Of a stretch of DNA of 64,000 nucleotides, positions 51,025 through 62,205 are shown one piece after another. The notes beneath the pieces are model-generated. The model saw only the letters and a list, made by a program, of their open reading frames with translations. It made no database searches and had not been told where the DNA came from. Within the stretch, counting starts at the first letter, position 1, and every line of letters begins with the position of its first letter. A program made the position numbers and the translations under genes. The DNA comes from Undaria pinnatifida. Taxonomy: Eukaryota > Sar > Phaeophyceae > Laminariales > Alariaceae. The stretch covers positions 11,576,705 to 11,640,704 of the forward strand of contig JABAKD010000005.1 in assembly GCA_012845835.1 (NCBI GenBank), given 5' to 3'.

Positions 51025-54000
51025 CTGGCCAGAATCAAGTTTAAATCATAACAGAAGGGACGGGGTCCATCGAATGAAAACTGGGCGCGTGTTGAGGCGA
51101 GGCGATGCGTTTGAAGCAAGGGCCGTACTTGGCATGCTTGATGAGAGAACCGCTCACTTAAGTACAGTATACATCGAGACTTCACCTGCCGCATAACGTG
51201 GACAGGGTCTATCGCACTGATGCAATCGCAGTTCAGGCCTGAACTATTGGTCGGTCATAAGCCACAAAGTTGAGCGAGTATGATGCGGCTAAACAAGGGT
51301 GAGCGAGAACGGGGTGTGGACATGCACCCAACTATTTTGAAAGGGAGGTATATACTTTTTAGGGGGGTTACAATGTTTCAGTTGGAGGGGTTGATAATTG
51401 GAGGGGGGGGGGGTGATAGTTTGAAGCTGGGGGTGATATCGTGAAGGGGGGGATGATATTTTAAAGTGGGAAGGTGTGCAACATGCGGAAGGGATGCGTT
51501 AAATTAGGGGGAACGATAAATCGCAACACCCCGTCGCTTCTGCTAACTTGAGAATCTCCCGGGTCATCACAACTGCATATGCGCTTGGTGCGTCGGGATA
51601 TGGGTTTACCTCGAACCGTAACAACACGTCCGTCAGCGGGTGTTTACTCTGCCTGTTAAGGTTAGACGAAACGACGGCGTCTTCGTTCGGAAAGACCAAC
51701 GCCCCCAACCCACTTTAACACGATAATCATATACCAGGTGTACCAAACTGCACGGTCTTGGAAACCTAAAACAGTGACTACTGCATGCCATGATGAGACC
51801 ATGTTGCGTGCGGGTTAGATCTTGTCGAAGTCTTGTGGGCACGCAGCCACGCAAGAAAAAATGCACAATCCGAATGCGCCCCTATGTCCGACAAGGGAAG
51901 TGATGTCTGGTTGTCGGCGTGTCCCCTTAAACCAAGATATATGAAGGCCATGGCCCTCACAATATACTGCAACCTCCGCAATACGCAACAACACAGTCGG
52001 TACAACGACGGGGCAACTACTCCAACGCAACAGCCACCTGTTCACAGTCGAGAGAGTGGCCCGGGGCAGATATTTTACCAAAGAAGGACGTTTTCTCGGG
52101 TTAGATGCACGCTCATGCCGTGCAGATATATAAACCCATGCGTACTAGTTACGATGACGTTAGGCTGTGCGAAGAGAGTGATGGAAATACCGGTATGAGG
52201 AATTGCGTATTACATGAGTATGAAGTCGCACTCTTCGTACTGGGCAGTTGAATTGATACTCGCAAACCAATATATCGCGAAAAACCCTAGGTCCGCGAAC
52301 GGTAGTGTCGTTGCCAGTAGTTTTCTGGGTTGGAGCAGATAGAAGGGAACGAAGACATACATACGCCTCTTGTAAACCACAATAGTTTGCTAAAAATAAC
52401 TTGAAAAAAGAAAATAAATTATGTCTTCATTACATGTCATGGTGTGGCCGGAAATAGCGGTTCGCTGCTACGCAGTGAGAGGGTGTTGCCGGTAGAAATA
52501 CGAATGGAGTCCAAAGTCAGTTGTCTTGTTGGTTTATAAAGCATTATAGTTAGCTCTGACTGTGAAATGATCAGTACTTTGTCCTTTACAAACGAACAGG
52601 CTTTGGAGAAATTATGTTTGTACGGTACCTCGTTGCTTGTGTCACGCTTTTCGCATCCAGTGATCTATTGCACTGCGGGTACTGTAGGCCCAGTACAGAA
52701 GAGATTTTGAACTTTCAACGGGGAACAATCAGCTCCGTAGAGGTTTGTGGGTGTTGGAACAGAAATATTGTCCGCTAATCGCTGATTGATTTCCAACCTC
52801 TCGTCCGGATGTACCGTGAATAGAGAAGGTTCGGTCAAACGTCTCCAAGACGAGAGGATACAGGCACTACTCTTGACGCCAGACGTACCAGCTCCGTGAT
52901 GTAACGATGATAAGCGCGTTTCTGGTTTAGGATTCGTATGTACACAATACGTTCACTACTCCCGAGAGACTAAGTCGCCGTCCAAAAACGGCACAACAAG
53001 CAAAGCATTGGTTTTTTGCGTGGGTTACAGGACAGAGCCAAACAGGCTAAGTCACCATCCTAAAGCGCCACAACAAACAAAGTGTCTTTTCTTTAGATGG
53101 GTGAAGACAGTGCCAAGCAGGCATTGCGCACAGTAAGCGACCCCTCAGCCAAACATAAACCGGATAACCCCTCCCCCGTGTATTGACGCATGCTACGGTA
53201 GAGGTAGCACTTTCTGAATGACGGGGGGACTTAACCCAACATCATCGGTAATAGACCATTTTGTTTCATGATTCTCCATGGGTATCTAGACTAGGCAATT
53301 AGATTTCGCATCCGGTGGCTGTGTTTTTTTTCTCCAGATCAGTTTTTGGGATAGGGCTTGATCTCCCAAATTGGAGAGACTCCAAAAAAAAAGTGGTGCA
53401 CCCCTATCGTAGCAAGCAGCTACTAGGCGAGTTCAAGCGGAACTAATATGTACAGCACAGCCACCGGACCTGCTCAAAGGCGCTGTTGACGCAACAACGA
53501 TTAATACAGACAATGGAAGAAACACGGTTACATGTTGCCTCTCACCCCACAGCTGCCACCCTCGTGCACAATTACTACAAGATGCACGCTACACGGTACA
53601 GGTAGAGCCTACTCTTTACGAAGGTCCTTCTATGAGCAACTCTTTACCCTCCAAAAAATAAGTTTCATATCCCATGGCCAACGAAAACAGTAGCGAAACG
53701 AGTTTGTTTGTACTGCGATGATACCCCATCAAGTAACCCTGTCGTCATAACTGCTTGTATCACAAACGCGCAACCTCTATATAGTAGCACATGCAAAAAG
53801 AGGTTAGCATTGCAAACAGCGATAAGGACCAGTTAATCTCCACAGAAACATCATGATTCTACGATAGCCCCCCCAAAAATATCTTTAACGAACGTTCCAT
53901 GGCTACTCGACACAAGGAAGTATACTACTGAAAAAGAAGAAGCCATACATTTTCTCGTGTGCAAAGGTCCATCTACCGATGACGTCGGGGTGTCGAGGGG

Positions 54001-55008
54001 CACCGTATATCAGGAGATACGACTCGAACCTGGTTTTGAAACCGGCGATTTCGGTAAAAAAAAATTGGGGGGGCTACCGTAGAACCACTCAGCAATATCG
54101 TATCGACGTTCAGGGGACACAATGAAAATACTCACGCTCTAACTTGCACGGAGCCGAGTTGGTGACGGAGCATAGCTCCGATATCACCCCAGCGCAGCAG
54201 TTACTGCCCCACAATGTGTTGTTGGTTGCACACCCATCACCGCCGCACGGATCGCAGCCGAGGACGCAGCAGACGGTGCCCATGTTGTTTTCAAGGCCGA
54301 CGAGGCCGTTGCTGCAGGTCGTATTTGGTGTCGCCACTGCTCGGACATAGCATCCAGTGTCGAACGGCGAGTAACGTGCGGTGGGAGTGAGAGACGCAAT
54401 AAGATGCAAGCGCGCGTGGCGGAGATTTTTCGACACGAAATGCGCAATGGAGTACAGGAAAAAAGGATAACGGAGGTTCCTTGGAGACTACGAAATGCCC
54501 TTGGTTGCGCCAAGGGTCCGAAACGTCGCCCTCGCTTCCAAGATTTCGTTCCAATGTCGGTTGTGAAATGTGTGGTAGACAGCAGGTTGCGTCAATGGCA
54601 AAACAAACAAAACGCACATTTTGCGCATAAAGGTTCACACCATTCCAGACAACAGACAGCAGCTACTCCCACACCAAAATAAGAGGTCCAGTCTTGCAAA
54701 GAACGGCACGGATCACTACCTTTCCACAGAAATAGCAACTTCACCATACCATTCGACTTTGAGGGGAAACAATGATAAAGGCTCGTCTGGAGTGGCCAAC
54801 ACGTCATCCAACCTGCACGAAGCAGAATTGGTGTCAGAGCAGTTCAACAATAGAGTATCTTCGCAGCAGTCACTACTAGCAGATAATCCAGTGGTGTTTG
54901 CACACTTGTCACCACTGCACCGATCGCAGACGAGGACGCAGCAGACGGTACCGTTAGTACTCTCAAGGCTGACTAGGCCGTTGCTGAAGGTTGTGTTTGA
55001 CATCGTCA
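50591..55008 (-). CDS. Cys-rich-repeat membrane protein gene (three exons, 5' end missing)
   Basis: Three - exons each encode one copy of a ~65-residue Cys-rich repeat with the consensus CSN-x(4)-E-x(3)-GT[VI]CC, C..CGGD.C, [DN]CC, C-x(6)-C. The last exon adds a Thr/Ser-rich stalk and one C-terminal membrane segment (VIATLSAMTCGMFAMYVLA) followed by RR and the stop. This predicts a surface protein anchored by a single helix. The exon 2 to exon 3 junction is GT..AG and phase compatible. The exon 1 donor could not be fixed, and the start is not found, so more exons lie upstream or the gene is broken. I do not recognise a named family for the repeat. Confidence 0.62.
51340..51480. repeat. G-rich degenerate repeat
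   Basis: Units such as GGGGGTGATATCGTGAAGGG, GGGGATGATATTTTAAAGTG and GGGGGTGATAGTTTGAAGCT recur about every 25-30 bp, with runs of up to 12 G. Confidence 0.7.
52965..53125. repeat. two-copy tandem repeat, ~85 bp
   Basis: CTAAGTCGCCGTCCAAAAACG / CTAAGTCACCATCCTAAAGCG, CACAACAARCAAAG, TGGGT and GCCAARCAGGC occur in order twice. Confidence 0.7.
53185..53418. mobile_element. MITE family M1, copy c
   Basis: The left end GACGCATGCTACGGTAGAGG and right end (reverse complement GCTTGCTACGATAGGGGTGC) pair as inverted repeats. The interior shares TGAATGACGGGGGGACTTAA, ATCATCGGTAATAG, GGTATCTAGACTAGGC and GGGCTTGATCTCCCAAATTG-like words with copies a and b. Confidence 0.8.
53868..54087 (+). mobile_element. 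MITE family Y, copy 2
   Basis: It begins TTCTACGATAGCCCCCCC and ends GGGGGGGCTACCGTAGAA, giving an 18-bp nearly perfect inverted repeat over about 220 bp. It aligns end to end with the - copy at 24540-24777. It ends about 50 bp from the donor of exon 2 of the Cys-rich gene. Confidence 0.85.
54136..54336 (-). CDS. Cys-rich gene, exon 2 (201 bp)
   Basis: On - the acceptor CCGAGCAG precedes TTCSNGLVGLENNMGTVCC, CDPCGGDGCATN, NCCAGVISELC and TNSAPCKLE, and the donor is GTGAGT. It is 201 bp and phase 1 at both ends, a symmetrical exon that can be duplicated without breaking the frame. Its phase fits the acceptor of the last exon. Confidence 0.72.
54716..55008 (-). CDS. Cys-rich gene, exon 1 (upstream repeat; donor unresolved)
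   Basis: The same acceptor context (TCGGAGCAG) and phase as exon 2 open TMSNTTFSNGLVSLESTNGT, VCCVLVCDRCSGDKC, DCCEDTLLLNC and TNSASC. The first Cys of the repeat is replaced by Phe (TFSNG versus TCSNG). After SASC no donor with the required phase is evident, so the frame to 54716 is only the open extent. Sequence 5' of both acceptors is also similar (RYSPFDTGCYVRAV / RYSPFESGCYIGAV), showing that the duplication included flanking sequence. Confidence 0.6.
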
Positions 55009-56060
55009 CTGCTCCGATATAGCATCCAGATTCAAACGGCGAATACCGTGCAATGGAAGCACGAGGCCGGATCCGCGCGTAGCGCGTTGTTGCCGTACGG
55101 AAGGTGCAATGGATTGGGGTATGTTTGTTGACTCCTACGAAGCGTAGAGAGCTTACCCAATGCACAAGCAGCCGTGGGGTGGTGGGTCAGCAGCAGGTAG
55201 ATCAGTGCATCGTAAATATTCTATATTATTACGGCTCCATGCCCGGGTGCAACGTGGAGCGAAGAAGGCTCACTCGGTAGAAGAAGAAGGAGGAGGAGTG
55301 ACGGCTACACAGGCCGGGACATATTCCTTCATCATCATATCCTGCTACCATGTAGCCAACTTACCACTGGAAACCCCAACTCTACCCATCCGTCATGATA
55401 GCCGTATCATATTCAAGCATACAATCAACAGCTTCCCTGCTTCGTAAATGATACGGCACGATGCTATAATATCATATCATCAGGGTAAAATGATTCATTG
55501 AAAAATACGGTCCATCAAATATTCTCCGAGCACTACTGTGACAAGAAATATAAATTACAGAACCACAGTCCTTGAAAAACACCCCATAAATCTATAGACA
55601 CAATTCAGTTACTTGTATAGTATCCAACATCAATCTTCGCGAACCTAAGATCCAAGTTGTGCAATCTTAAGTTAATAAACAAAAAATCCCAAATCTCAAA
55701 TCTTTAGACCGAAAACTCAAATCTTGAATCAAAATTCCAAAATGCGACAACTCAAACATAGGCCCTATAATCAGCGCCCAGCCTTCCATATGAAACGGTT
55801 ATCAGCTCCAAAGAATGTGTGTGCCAACAAGTGTGATCGGACAGCAGGCTCAAAACTCGCTTTTGATTAAGAAAAACGCCCCGGCAGGGTACATAGCAAA
55901 TATTCACTAAGATTCCAAATGCTCAAAACCAGAAAAAAAATGTCATACTAGACAATGCAAGCGTGAAAAGGTAGACTATAACTACAGTAGTCAAAGAAAC
56001 AGATACTTGCTTCCCAAAAAAACATGCTCTCCTAAAAGTACCAAATAGAAGATTATGCAG
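55009..56060. other. no gene recognised
   Basis: Upstream flank or intron of the Cys-rich gene. Around 55560-55760 there is an AT-rich stretch with repeated AAATCYCAAATCTT and CTCAAATC words. Confidence 0.4.
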
Positions 56061-56295
56061 AATCCTCATCCGCTTTTAAAATCAAGAAACATCAAAGTTC
56101 CAATCAGCTCGCGAAAAAGCCAGTCGCCCTCGGGTTCAGACGTATCGTCGACTTAGAAACCGTTTTCGATGTGATCGAGCCTTGACCCTCATCCGCTTTC
56201 AAAATTGAAGTAACATCAAAAGTCCGTTCAGCTCGCGAAAAAGTGAGTTTCCTCGGGTTCAGACGTATCAAACTCGTCAAGTTTGAAACCATTTT
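56061..56295 (-). repeat. two-copy repeat with a coding-like relic
   Basis: CTCATCCGCTTTYAAAATY, CAGCTCGCGAAAAAG and CCTCGGGTTCAGACGTATC occur twice, ~123 bp apart. On - the second copy reads ENGFKLDEFDTSEPEETHFF and the first has a stop after ENGF. A third relative on - at 57610-57690 reads ENGLKLDEFDKAGPERNW then IFSRA. Confidence 0.6.
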
Positions 56296-56349
56296 CGAAA
56301 TTAATGGGCGTTCCCTAATCTACTAAATGAGTAAACGAATCCTAACCCA

Positions 56350-57490
56350 AACAAGCGGTAACAGGTGGGCGTGACCTATCCTTGAAGGACATATACTAAA
56401 CGGTTTGGCTCAGCTGGGTCTCACTCCTGGGCTATGTTGAAACCATAGACTGGTTACGCAAGCCTGACCCCGCACAGTATACCACAACCGTTGCCGTCCC
56501 CATATCCGGGATTCTCCAGATGTTAGAAAAGTGTCAGGTCCAATTCACAAAGTGTAAGCTAAACGATTTGTCTCAGCTGGGTCTCACTCCTGGAATGTGA
56601 TGAAACCATAGACTGACTACGCAAGGCTGACCCCGGGTAGTTTACCAAAACCGTCGCTGTCCCCATTTCCCAGGATTCTCCAAATGTTAGAAAAGTGCGG
56701 GTCCAATTCACAAAGTGTAAACTAAACGATTTGGCTCTGCTGGTCTCACTACTGGGCTTGGTTGAGAAAACCATAGGCTGATTACGCAGGACAGACCCTG
56801 GGTAGTTTACCAAAACCGTTGCCGTCCCCGAGCCCCAAAATCTTATCTTTTCAGCTCATTATATACGCCATATCGTCCATCATCCGTGAAACGAAAACGA
56901 AAAATCTCACCTATCCTTATCAAACTGTAGAAACAGCGAACCTATAGTACGAAATCATGCGATATTTGAACATCCTCAAAAATCAAGTGTTCGTCATAAG
57001 AGGTAGCAGGTAGGCGTGACCCATCCCTGAAGAATATACACTAAACAGTTTGGCTCAACTGGGTCTCACTCCTGGGCTGTGTTGAGAAAACCATACGTAG
57101 ACTGATTACGCAAGGCTGACCCCGCGCAGTTTACCAAAACCGTTGCAGTCCCCATATCCAAGGATTCTCCAGATGTTAGAAAAGTGTCCGGTCCAATTCA
57201 CAAAGTGTAAACTAAACGATTTGGCTCTGATGGTCGCACTACTAGGCTTGGTTGAGAAAACCAAAGGCTGATTACGCGCGACCGACCCCGCGTAGTTTAC
57301 CAAAATCGTTGCCGTCCCCGAGCCCCAAAATGTCATCCTTTCAGCCCATAATATACGCCATATCGTCCATCATCCGTGAAACGAAAACGAATACTCTAAA
57401 TATCCCTATCAAACCGTAGAAACAGCGAACCTATCGCACGAAATCATGCGATATTTGAACATCCTCAAAAATCTAGTGTTCGTCACAAAT
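56350..57490. repeat. higher-order tandem repeat (~165-bp units in two blocks)
   Basis: Units beginning CTAAACGATTTGGCTCAGCT start near 56397, 56559, 56722, 57041 and 57212. Each continues GGTCTCACTCCTGGGCT, AACCATAGACTG, TTACGCAAG, CTGACCCCG, AGTTTACCAAAACCGT and AGATGTTAGAAAAGTG. The array forms two blocks (56350-56999 and 57000-57490) that both start AGGTRGGCGTGACCYATCC and both end with the same ~170-bp tail (ATACGCCATATCGTCCATCA ... ATCATGCGATATTTGAACAT). Confidence 0.88.
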
Positions 57491-57523
57491 CTCCGTAAAA
57501 GCGAAAATACCACCTGAAGTCTT

Positions 57524-57808
57524 CTAGTGCACCTTCCTCGGCCATTTCGTGTATCTTTTTATAGACAGCTTTCGCAACGCCCGGACGTCGCTGGTTAGCA
57601 ATCCACAAGCATTCGCTCGCGAAAAAATCCAGTTGCGCTCGGGTCCAGCCTTATCGAACTCGTCGAGTTTAAGACCGTTCTCGAGCGGGTTTCTCCTACC
57701 CGATCGAACGCATATCCCAATCCACAGAAAATCCCGCAACAAGTCATTATACTTCAGAGTTGACTCGGCACCTGTTTGATGCCGGTATACAGTATAGCAC
57801 GAATTCAA
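57524..57808 (-). pseudogene. 94-codon frame with a repeated LDEFD motif, unknown
   Basis: The frame includes RSGRRNPLENGLKLDEFDK and GPERNWIFSRANACGLL. The LDEFD segment is related to the decayed copies at 56101-56290 on -, suggesting a fragment of a dispersed coding element. No family is recognised. Confidence 0.3.
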
Positions 57809-60479
57809 CCGCGTGCTTGTTTCTGTTCAAGAGCACCGATAAATCAGAGCGCAAACGCCTCGCAGGTCACGAGGTTTTCTGTCGGGAGTCAATTTATTCC
57901 GCAGGATTCTTCCCGAAAAAGTGACACGTAGTATCACAGTGCTGCAAGAGTGCTAGTCCATGCTGCTACTTGATAAGCTACCGAGATAAAGAAATAACGG
58001 TTCTTTCAACTGTTTGAGAACCTTGACTAAAACGGGTATACGGAATACGGTACTAGGTCAACTCCAAAACAAACGCAGGAATATTGGCCATTATCGACTT
58101 TATGGACTCAGAATGCCCACATGCTACGTACATAAAATGTTTGAGCACCTGTGGAATATAAGAGCTTTACCAGTAATAATCTACCCCATTCCCCCTGCTC
58201 ATTATTTTTGGGCCGGCGTACAGATACCGCTCACCATGGCACTCTGCGCACGTGCATGATGAGAGCGGAGGGAGTTCAGGAAAGATCTACCAAGAGAGGC
58301 CCTGAACATAATCATATGATCAATCATTGTCCAGCAAAGCCTGTCGGACTACGATATCATATTTATACCACAAGTAGTAGGTACGTCGTATAACGGGCTC
58401 ATGATCAGGGTGGAATATTCGGTTTAACGAGAAGAAGACATCCTCATATTTCCACCGCATATATTGCCCTATAAAACGCGAGTAATACTATGCTTGCTCA
58501 CTACCGGTTTCTTCATTTCGTGTACCGCACTATGCTAAATTGCTGTTGAATTTGACAACGAGCTGTTCTGAAAGCGGCCAGCATTGTAACAAACAAAATA
58601 ATAGGTATGTGGCATCATCTGTCGTGCGTACCCAAAATATAATACTACTGGTGCCCTACAGCCATCAACCGTCACCAATTTATCTGTAAAACCGGATAAC
58701 GTTTACATCTCGTTCCAGGTACGTATCGTCCGGTCCTTTAGGAAAATACGGTACGACCGGAATATAAAAAAATGTCTCTGAGATGGCGATTTTTTCTTCT
58801 CTTTGGTACGTGAGGGCAAATGGTTGATTGAAAACAAACCAACCCACACAGTGGTAGAGCACAAATCCCACAGACGACAGGCAGAAAATAAGGCTGTCAC
58901 AATCAAGCGCTTACTACTGTTGACATATTTCATTATTCAACTCGTCAATCGTTTTGCATCCTGTGGGATTAACAGGTTAATCAGCAGAGCTATCATACCA
59001 CCAACAATTAGAACATGCTACGACAGAGGCAGCACTTTTCGTCTGAAATATTTTCTGAATGACGGAGCTTCTTAACCCAAACTCGTCGGAAACAGTTTCT
59101 TTTTTGTGCAAGTATTGCGGCAGATTGACATGACGTCACGTAAAATACGTAGCGGAATGCTGCCTAGGTCTGTACAACTCCAGTTAGCCTAGAAATCGTA
59201 TCGCTCATGGTCTCAGTCCCAAAACACACAAAACCAAACGAGGGAAAAAGGAACCTGAACTTGATCTGACACGAGCGTGAGTGACTGCGAACCGATCCTG
59301 AGTACTGCGATCGTTACCGTAAGGTATTGTTGGACGTTTCATCTGGACATGTGTTATGCAGCACTGGCGCTTGGAAGAGGACTGCGTGAGACATGACTGG
59401 TGCTTGCAGGCAGCTGTCGTAACACGCAGACGGGAGGAATCAGCCTGAAGGGATACAAGGAGGAAAAAACACTAGAAGCGGTGAGAGACTAGGGACAAGG
59501 AATTGGAAACCTGGGTGCGTGTGTCTAAATTAGCTCTTATCCGTCGTTACATGGGGCTGGGATCGGTGTGGGTTGGTAATCTCGCTTGACGCAGGTAGAA
59601 GTACAGCTGTGAATGCTATGGTAGAAGTACAGCAGCAAGCCGGGCCATGTTTGGTTGAAATTCATAAAATGATGTATGGAAAATATTCTGGGCAGTCTAA
59701 ATATGAATGCTATTGCGGGATGTTGAAGAAAGTTCCAAAACAGTTCAACTCTATCTTATCATGTTCAAAATTACATTTGAAGCTGTGTCATGAACCCCAT
59801 ACGCTTCAGGTTAACCACAGGCAGACACCTCAGAAATAGAAACAGCATGCCGCATGAGTGATGATAATCGGTGGTCGTTATCTCTAGATAATGGAGGCGA
59901 GGAATTAGACGCTGTCCAGTTTATTATACAAAATGAGGTAGTCGCGTAGTACATGCTACGTACAGCAGTACAGAGAGCAAACGAGATTCTCCCCTCTTTG
60001 GCTCACTTCTTTTTTGTCTGCGATGTAGACGAAACATTGGTATGCATCATTGGTATCTATTCATGCATTTTTTGCTTTCATTGCTTTCGTGATCGTACAT
60101 ACTCTTACGACGAGTACTTCTGTATTGTTGTACCAGGTATGCCATCGTGCTGTATACGCGCGTATCATATGTTCTGTATGCCGTTGCAGGTTGTGGCAGT
60201 TCAGATGTCCGCAGTGTGGCACGAGTAGTGTGGTGCTGTCTTCGTGTTGGGCATGTAGGATACAGTAGTGCACGTATGCCCTCTGACTGGTTTAAAATGC
60301 GCCAAAATCAGTTGAAAGCTACACAGAGTAAACAAATCCAGGAGGCTGGCCAATGGCATGTGTCTTGGCGTGTGATATGTACTTGGTTTTAGTACTGTTT
60401 CTGTTTTGACACCAAACTGACCAGGTAAACCTGATTTTGCCTAAAAAAATATTTTCTTCGTTTTGTGTATCAGTACGTA
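57809..60479. other. no gene recognised
   Basis: Apart from the partial MITE at 59011-59180 no repeat or domain was found. The 88-codon frame at 59573-59839 (+) has a C-rich centre (KYECYCGMLKK) but no recognisable family. Confidence 0.4.
59011..59180. mobile_element. MITE family M1, copy d (partial)
   Basis: The left end GAACATGCTACGACAGAGGC and interior TTTCTGAATGACGGAGCTTC, CAAACTCGTCGGAAACAG match the other copies. The right half is lost after about 59130, with a weak CTGCCTAGGTCTG remnant. Confidence 0.7.
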
Positions 60480-61385
60480 CTCAATCGAAAAGAGATGCAT
60501 ACAGCAAGCGAGAGCCATCCATGCCGCTGTGTTCCCCCCCCCCCCCCCCCCCCTCCAACGCCCCCTCTTTCCCGACCACCTGCACGATCGCCTAGACCTA
60601 GCACCACGCGTATGACAAGCTGATACATATCTTTGATCTCACAGCCGAAGTGTATTTGAATATTATTTGTGACCTGAACCTCCTAAAAAAACTCCCCCCC
60701 CCCCCCTCTTGCTCTCCCTTACTCAAACGCCCCACCAAATAAATATCGAAATCCGCCACATTAATAAACACTTCACGCACAGGATATCACCTCATTATCT
60801 TTCGAGAGCCATCCATGCCGCTGTGTCCCCCCCCCCCCCTCCCCGCCTCGAACGCCCCCTTCTTCCCCATCACCCGCACCTTCGCCTAGACCTAGCACCA
60901 CACGTATAACAAACCCCTCACCTAAAGCCCTTCCCCCCCCCCCCCCCCCGCCCCCCCCCCCGCCCCCACCCTCCCCCCCCAACCCATCCCAACCCCACCC
61001 CCTCGAACACTCCACCCTCTCTCTACTCACTGATTGTACGACTTACCCCAGGATATACATGATAAACTGATGTATTATTTAAAAAAATGTCACATTTATC
61101 CCCTCGAAATAATGTATAGTTTCCAGGCACATATCGAGCTGCCCCCCCCCCCCCCCCCCCCCCCGCCCCCAATAATATACTGGTGCCAAAACCGTCAGAT
61201 TTATCCCCTCGAAAGGATTTATAGCTTACATGCACAAATTGCCCCTTTCCCCCCCCCCGCCCCCCGCCCCCCTCCAAACCCGCTCGCTTTTGATCAAAAC
61301 CAGGCCCCCCCTTTCCCTTCACAGCTGTCAGATTTTGTCCCCCTCAGAAACGGGTTTTATAGTTTCCGCGCACAGACTGACTAAA
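60480..61385. repeat. poly-C-rich degenerate repeat region
   Basis: C-runs occur at about 60534-60553, 60694-60710, 60829-60841, 60929-60962, 61142-61163 and 61246-61275. GAGAGCCATCCATGCCGCTG recurs at about 60507 and 60803 (~296 bp apart), followed by CGCCTAGACCTAGCACCACR. ATTTATCCCCTCGAAA recurs at 61092 and 61199. On - these are G-runs. Apparent poly-Pro and poly-Gly frames come from the runs. Confidence 0.8.
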
Positions 61386-61865
61386 ATCATCCTGTTGACC
61401 CTGATAGCTACACTGTAGCTGTAAGGGGAGTCGCCGACCTATATCCTTAATGAGGACAAACAACTCGTAATGCGCGCGATCGGAGTATCACACACAGCTT
61501 GCAAAGATGAGTTTCGACGAAATCTTCGATCTCACAGCTGGAGTGTATTTTAATTTTTATAATATCCGTGAACCATTTTTTTCAAATTTTGAACCGGGAA
61601 AGGAGGATCGTCATCACTGATTACGAGTAAGTTCGTACGTGATAAATCACTTCAGGAATGATAATGGCCTTGCGTTCACCATACAGGTTAAAACTGAGTT
61701 CGGGTCTGTTAAATGATCTACATTTGATGCATACTGTTTGTGAGACGATCACAAGACAAGGGTTTTTTTGCAGGCAATTTGGTTTTGGCCTTTGTGATGG
61801 GGATTTTGTGTCTTCGCAGGTTCTACAAGCACTGCAAGGTCGTTCTCAGAGGTGTTCGAGGAGTA
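61386..61865. other. no gene recognised
   Basis: Unassigned sequence; nothing supported. Confidence 0.35.
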
Positions 61866-62205
61866 GTGATACTGCAAACTGGTTCTAGTTTTTAGTTTTC
61901 TATGGGGAATGTAACCCTTTCTATAGCTGCTCTTTGTCATGCTTATAACTTACCGGAATTGGAAACATGGTTTAGGTTCTAGTTTTACATTTTTTATGGG
62001 AAATGTAAGCATTTCTGCAGCTGCTCTTTGTCATGCCAAGAACTTACCGGAATTAATTGGGAACATGGTTTAGGGACATTATCATATTGGAAATTGAAGG
62101 GGAAGCTCGATAAGTACGTTGGAATTTTGAGGATTGTAAAGAATACATTAATAGGGGGAAATCTCGATAAGTACGTTGGAATTTTCAGGATTGTAAAAAT
62201 AAATG
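61866..62205. repeat. two adjacent two-copy repeats (~105 bp and ~63 bp)
   Basis: TTCTAGTTTT, TATGGGRAATGTAA, GCTGCTCTTTGTCATGC, AACTTACCGGAATT and ACATGGTTTAGG occur twice (61883 and 61976 onward). CTCGATAAGTACGTTGGAAT followed by TTTSAGGATTGTAAA occurs twice (62106 and 62163). Confidence 0.85.

Larger units (their letters stand above)
51025..54135 (-). other. intron of the Cys-rich gene, with MITEs and simple repeats
   Basis: A 3.1-kb intron by the exon model. It holds a G-rich short repeat (51340-51480), a two-copy repeat (52965-53125), MITE M1 copy c and MITE Y copy 2. Other open frames (for example 51815-52081 and 51833-52198) have no recognised domain. Confidence 0.5.

Noticed and set aside
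60773-61322. Gly-rich and Pro-rich frames
   Set aside because: Created by G/C homopolymer runs; frame depends on uncertain run lengths.
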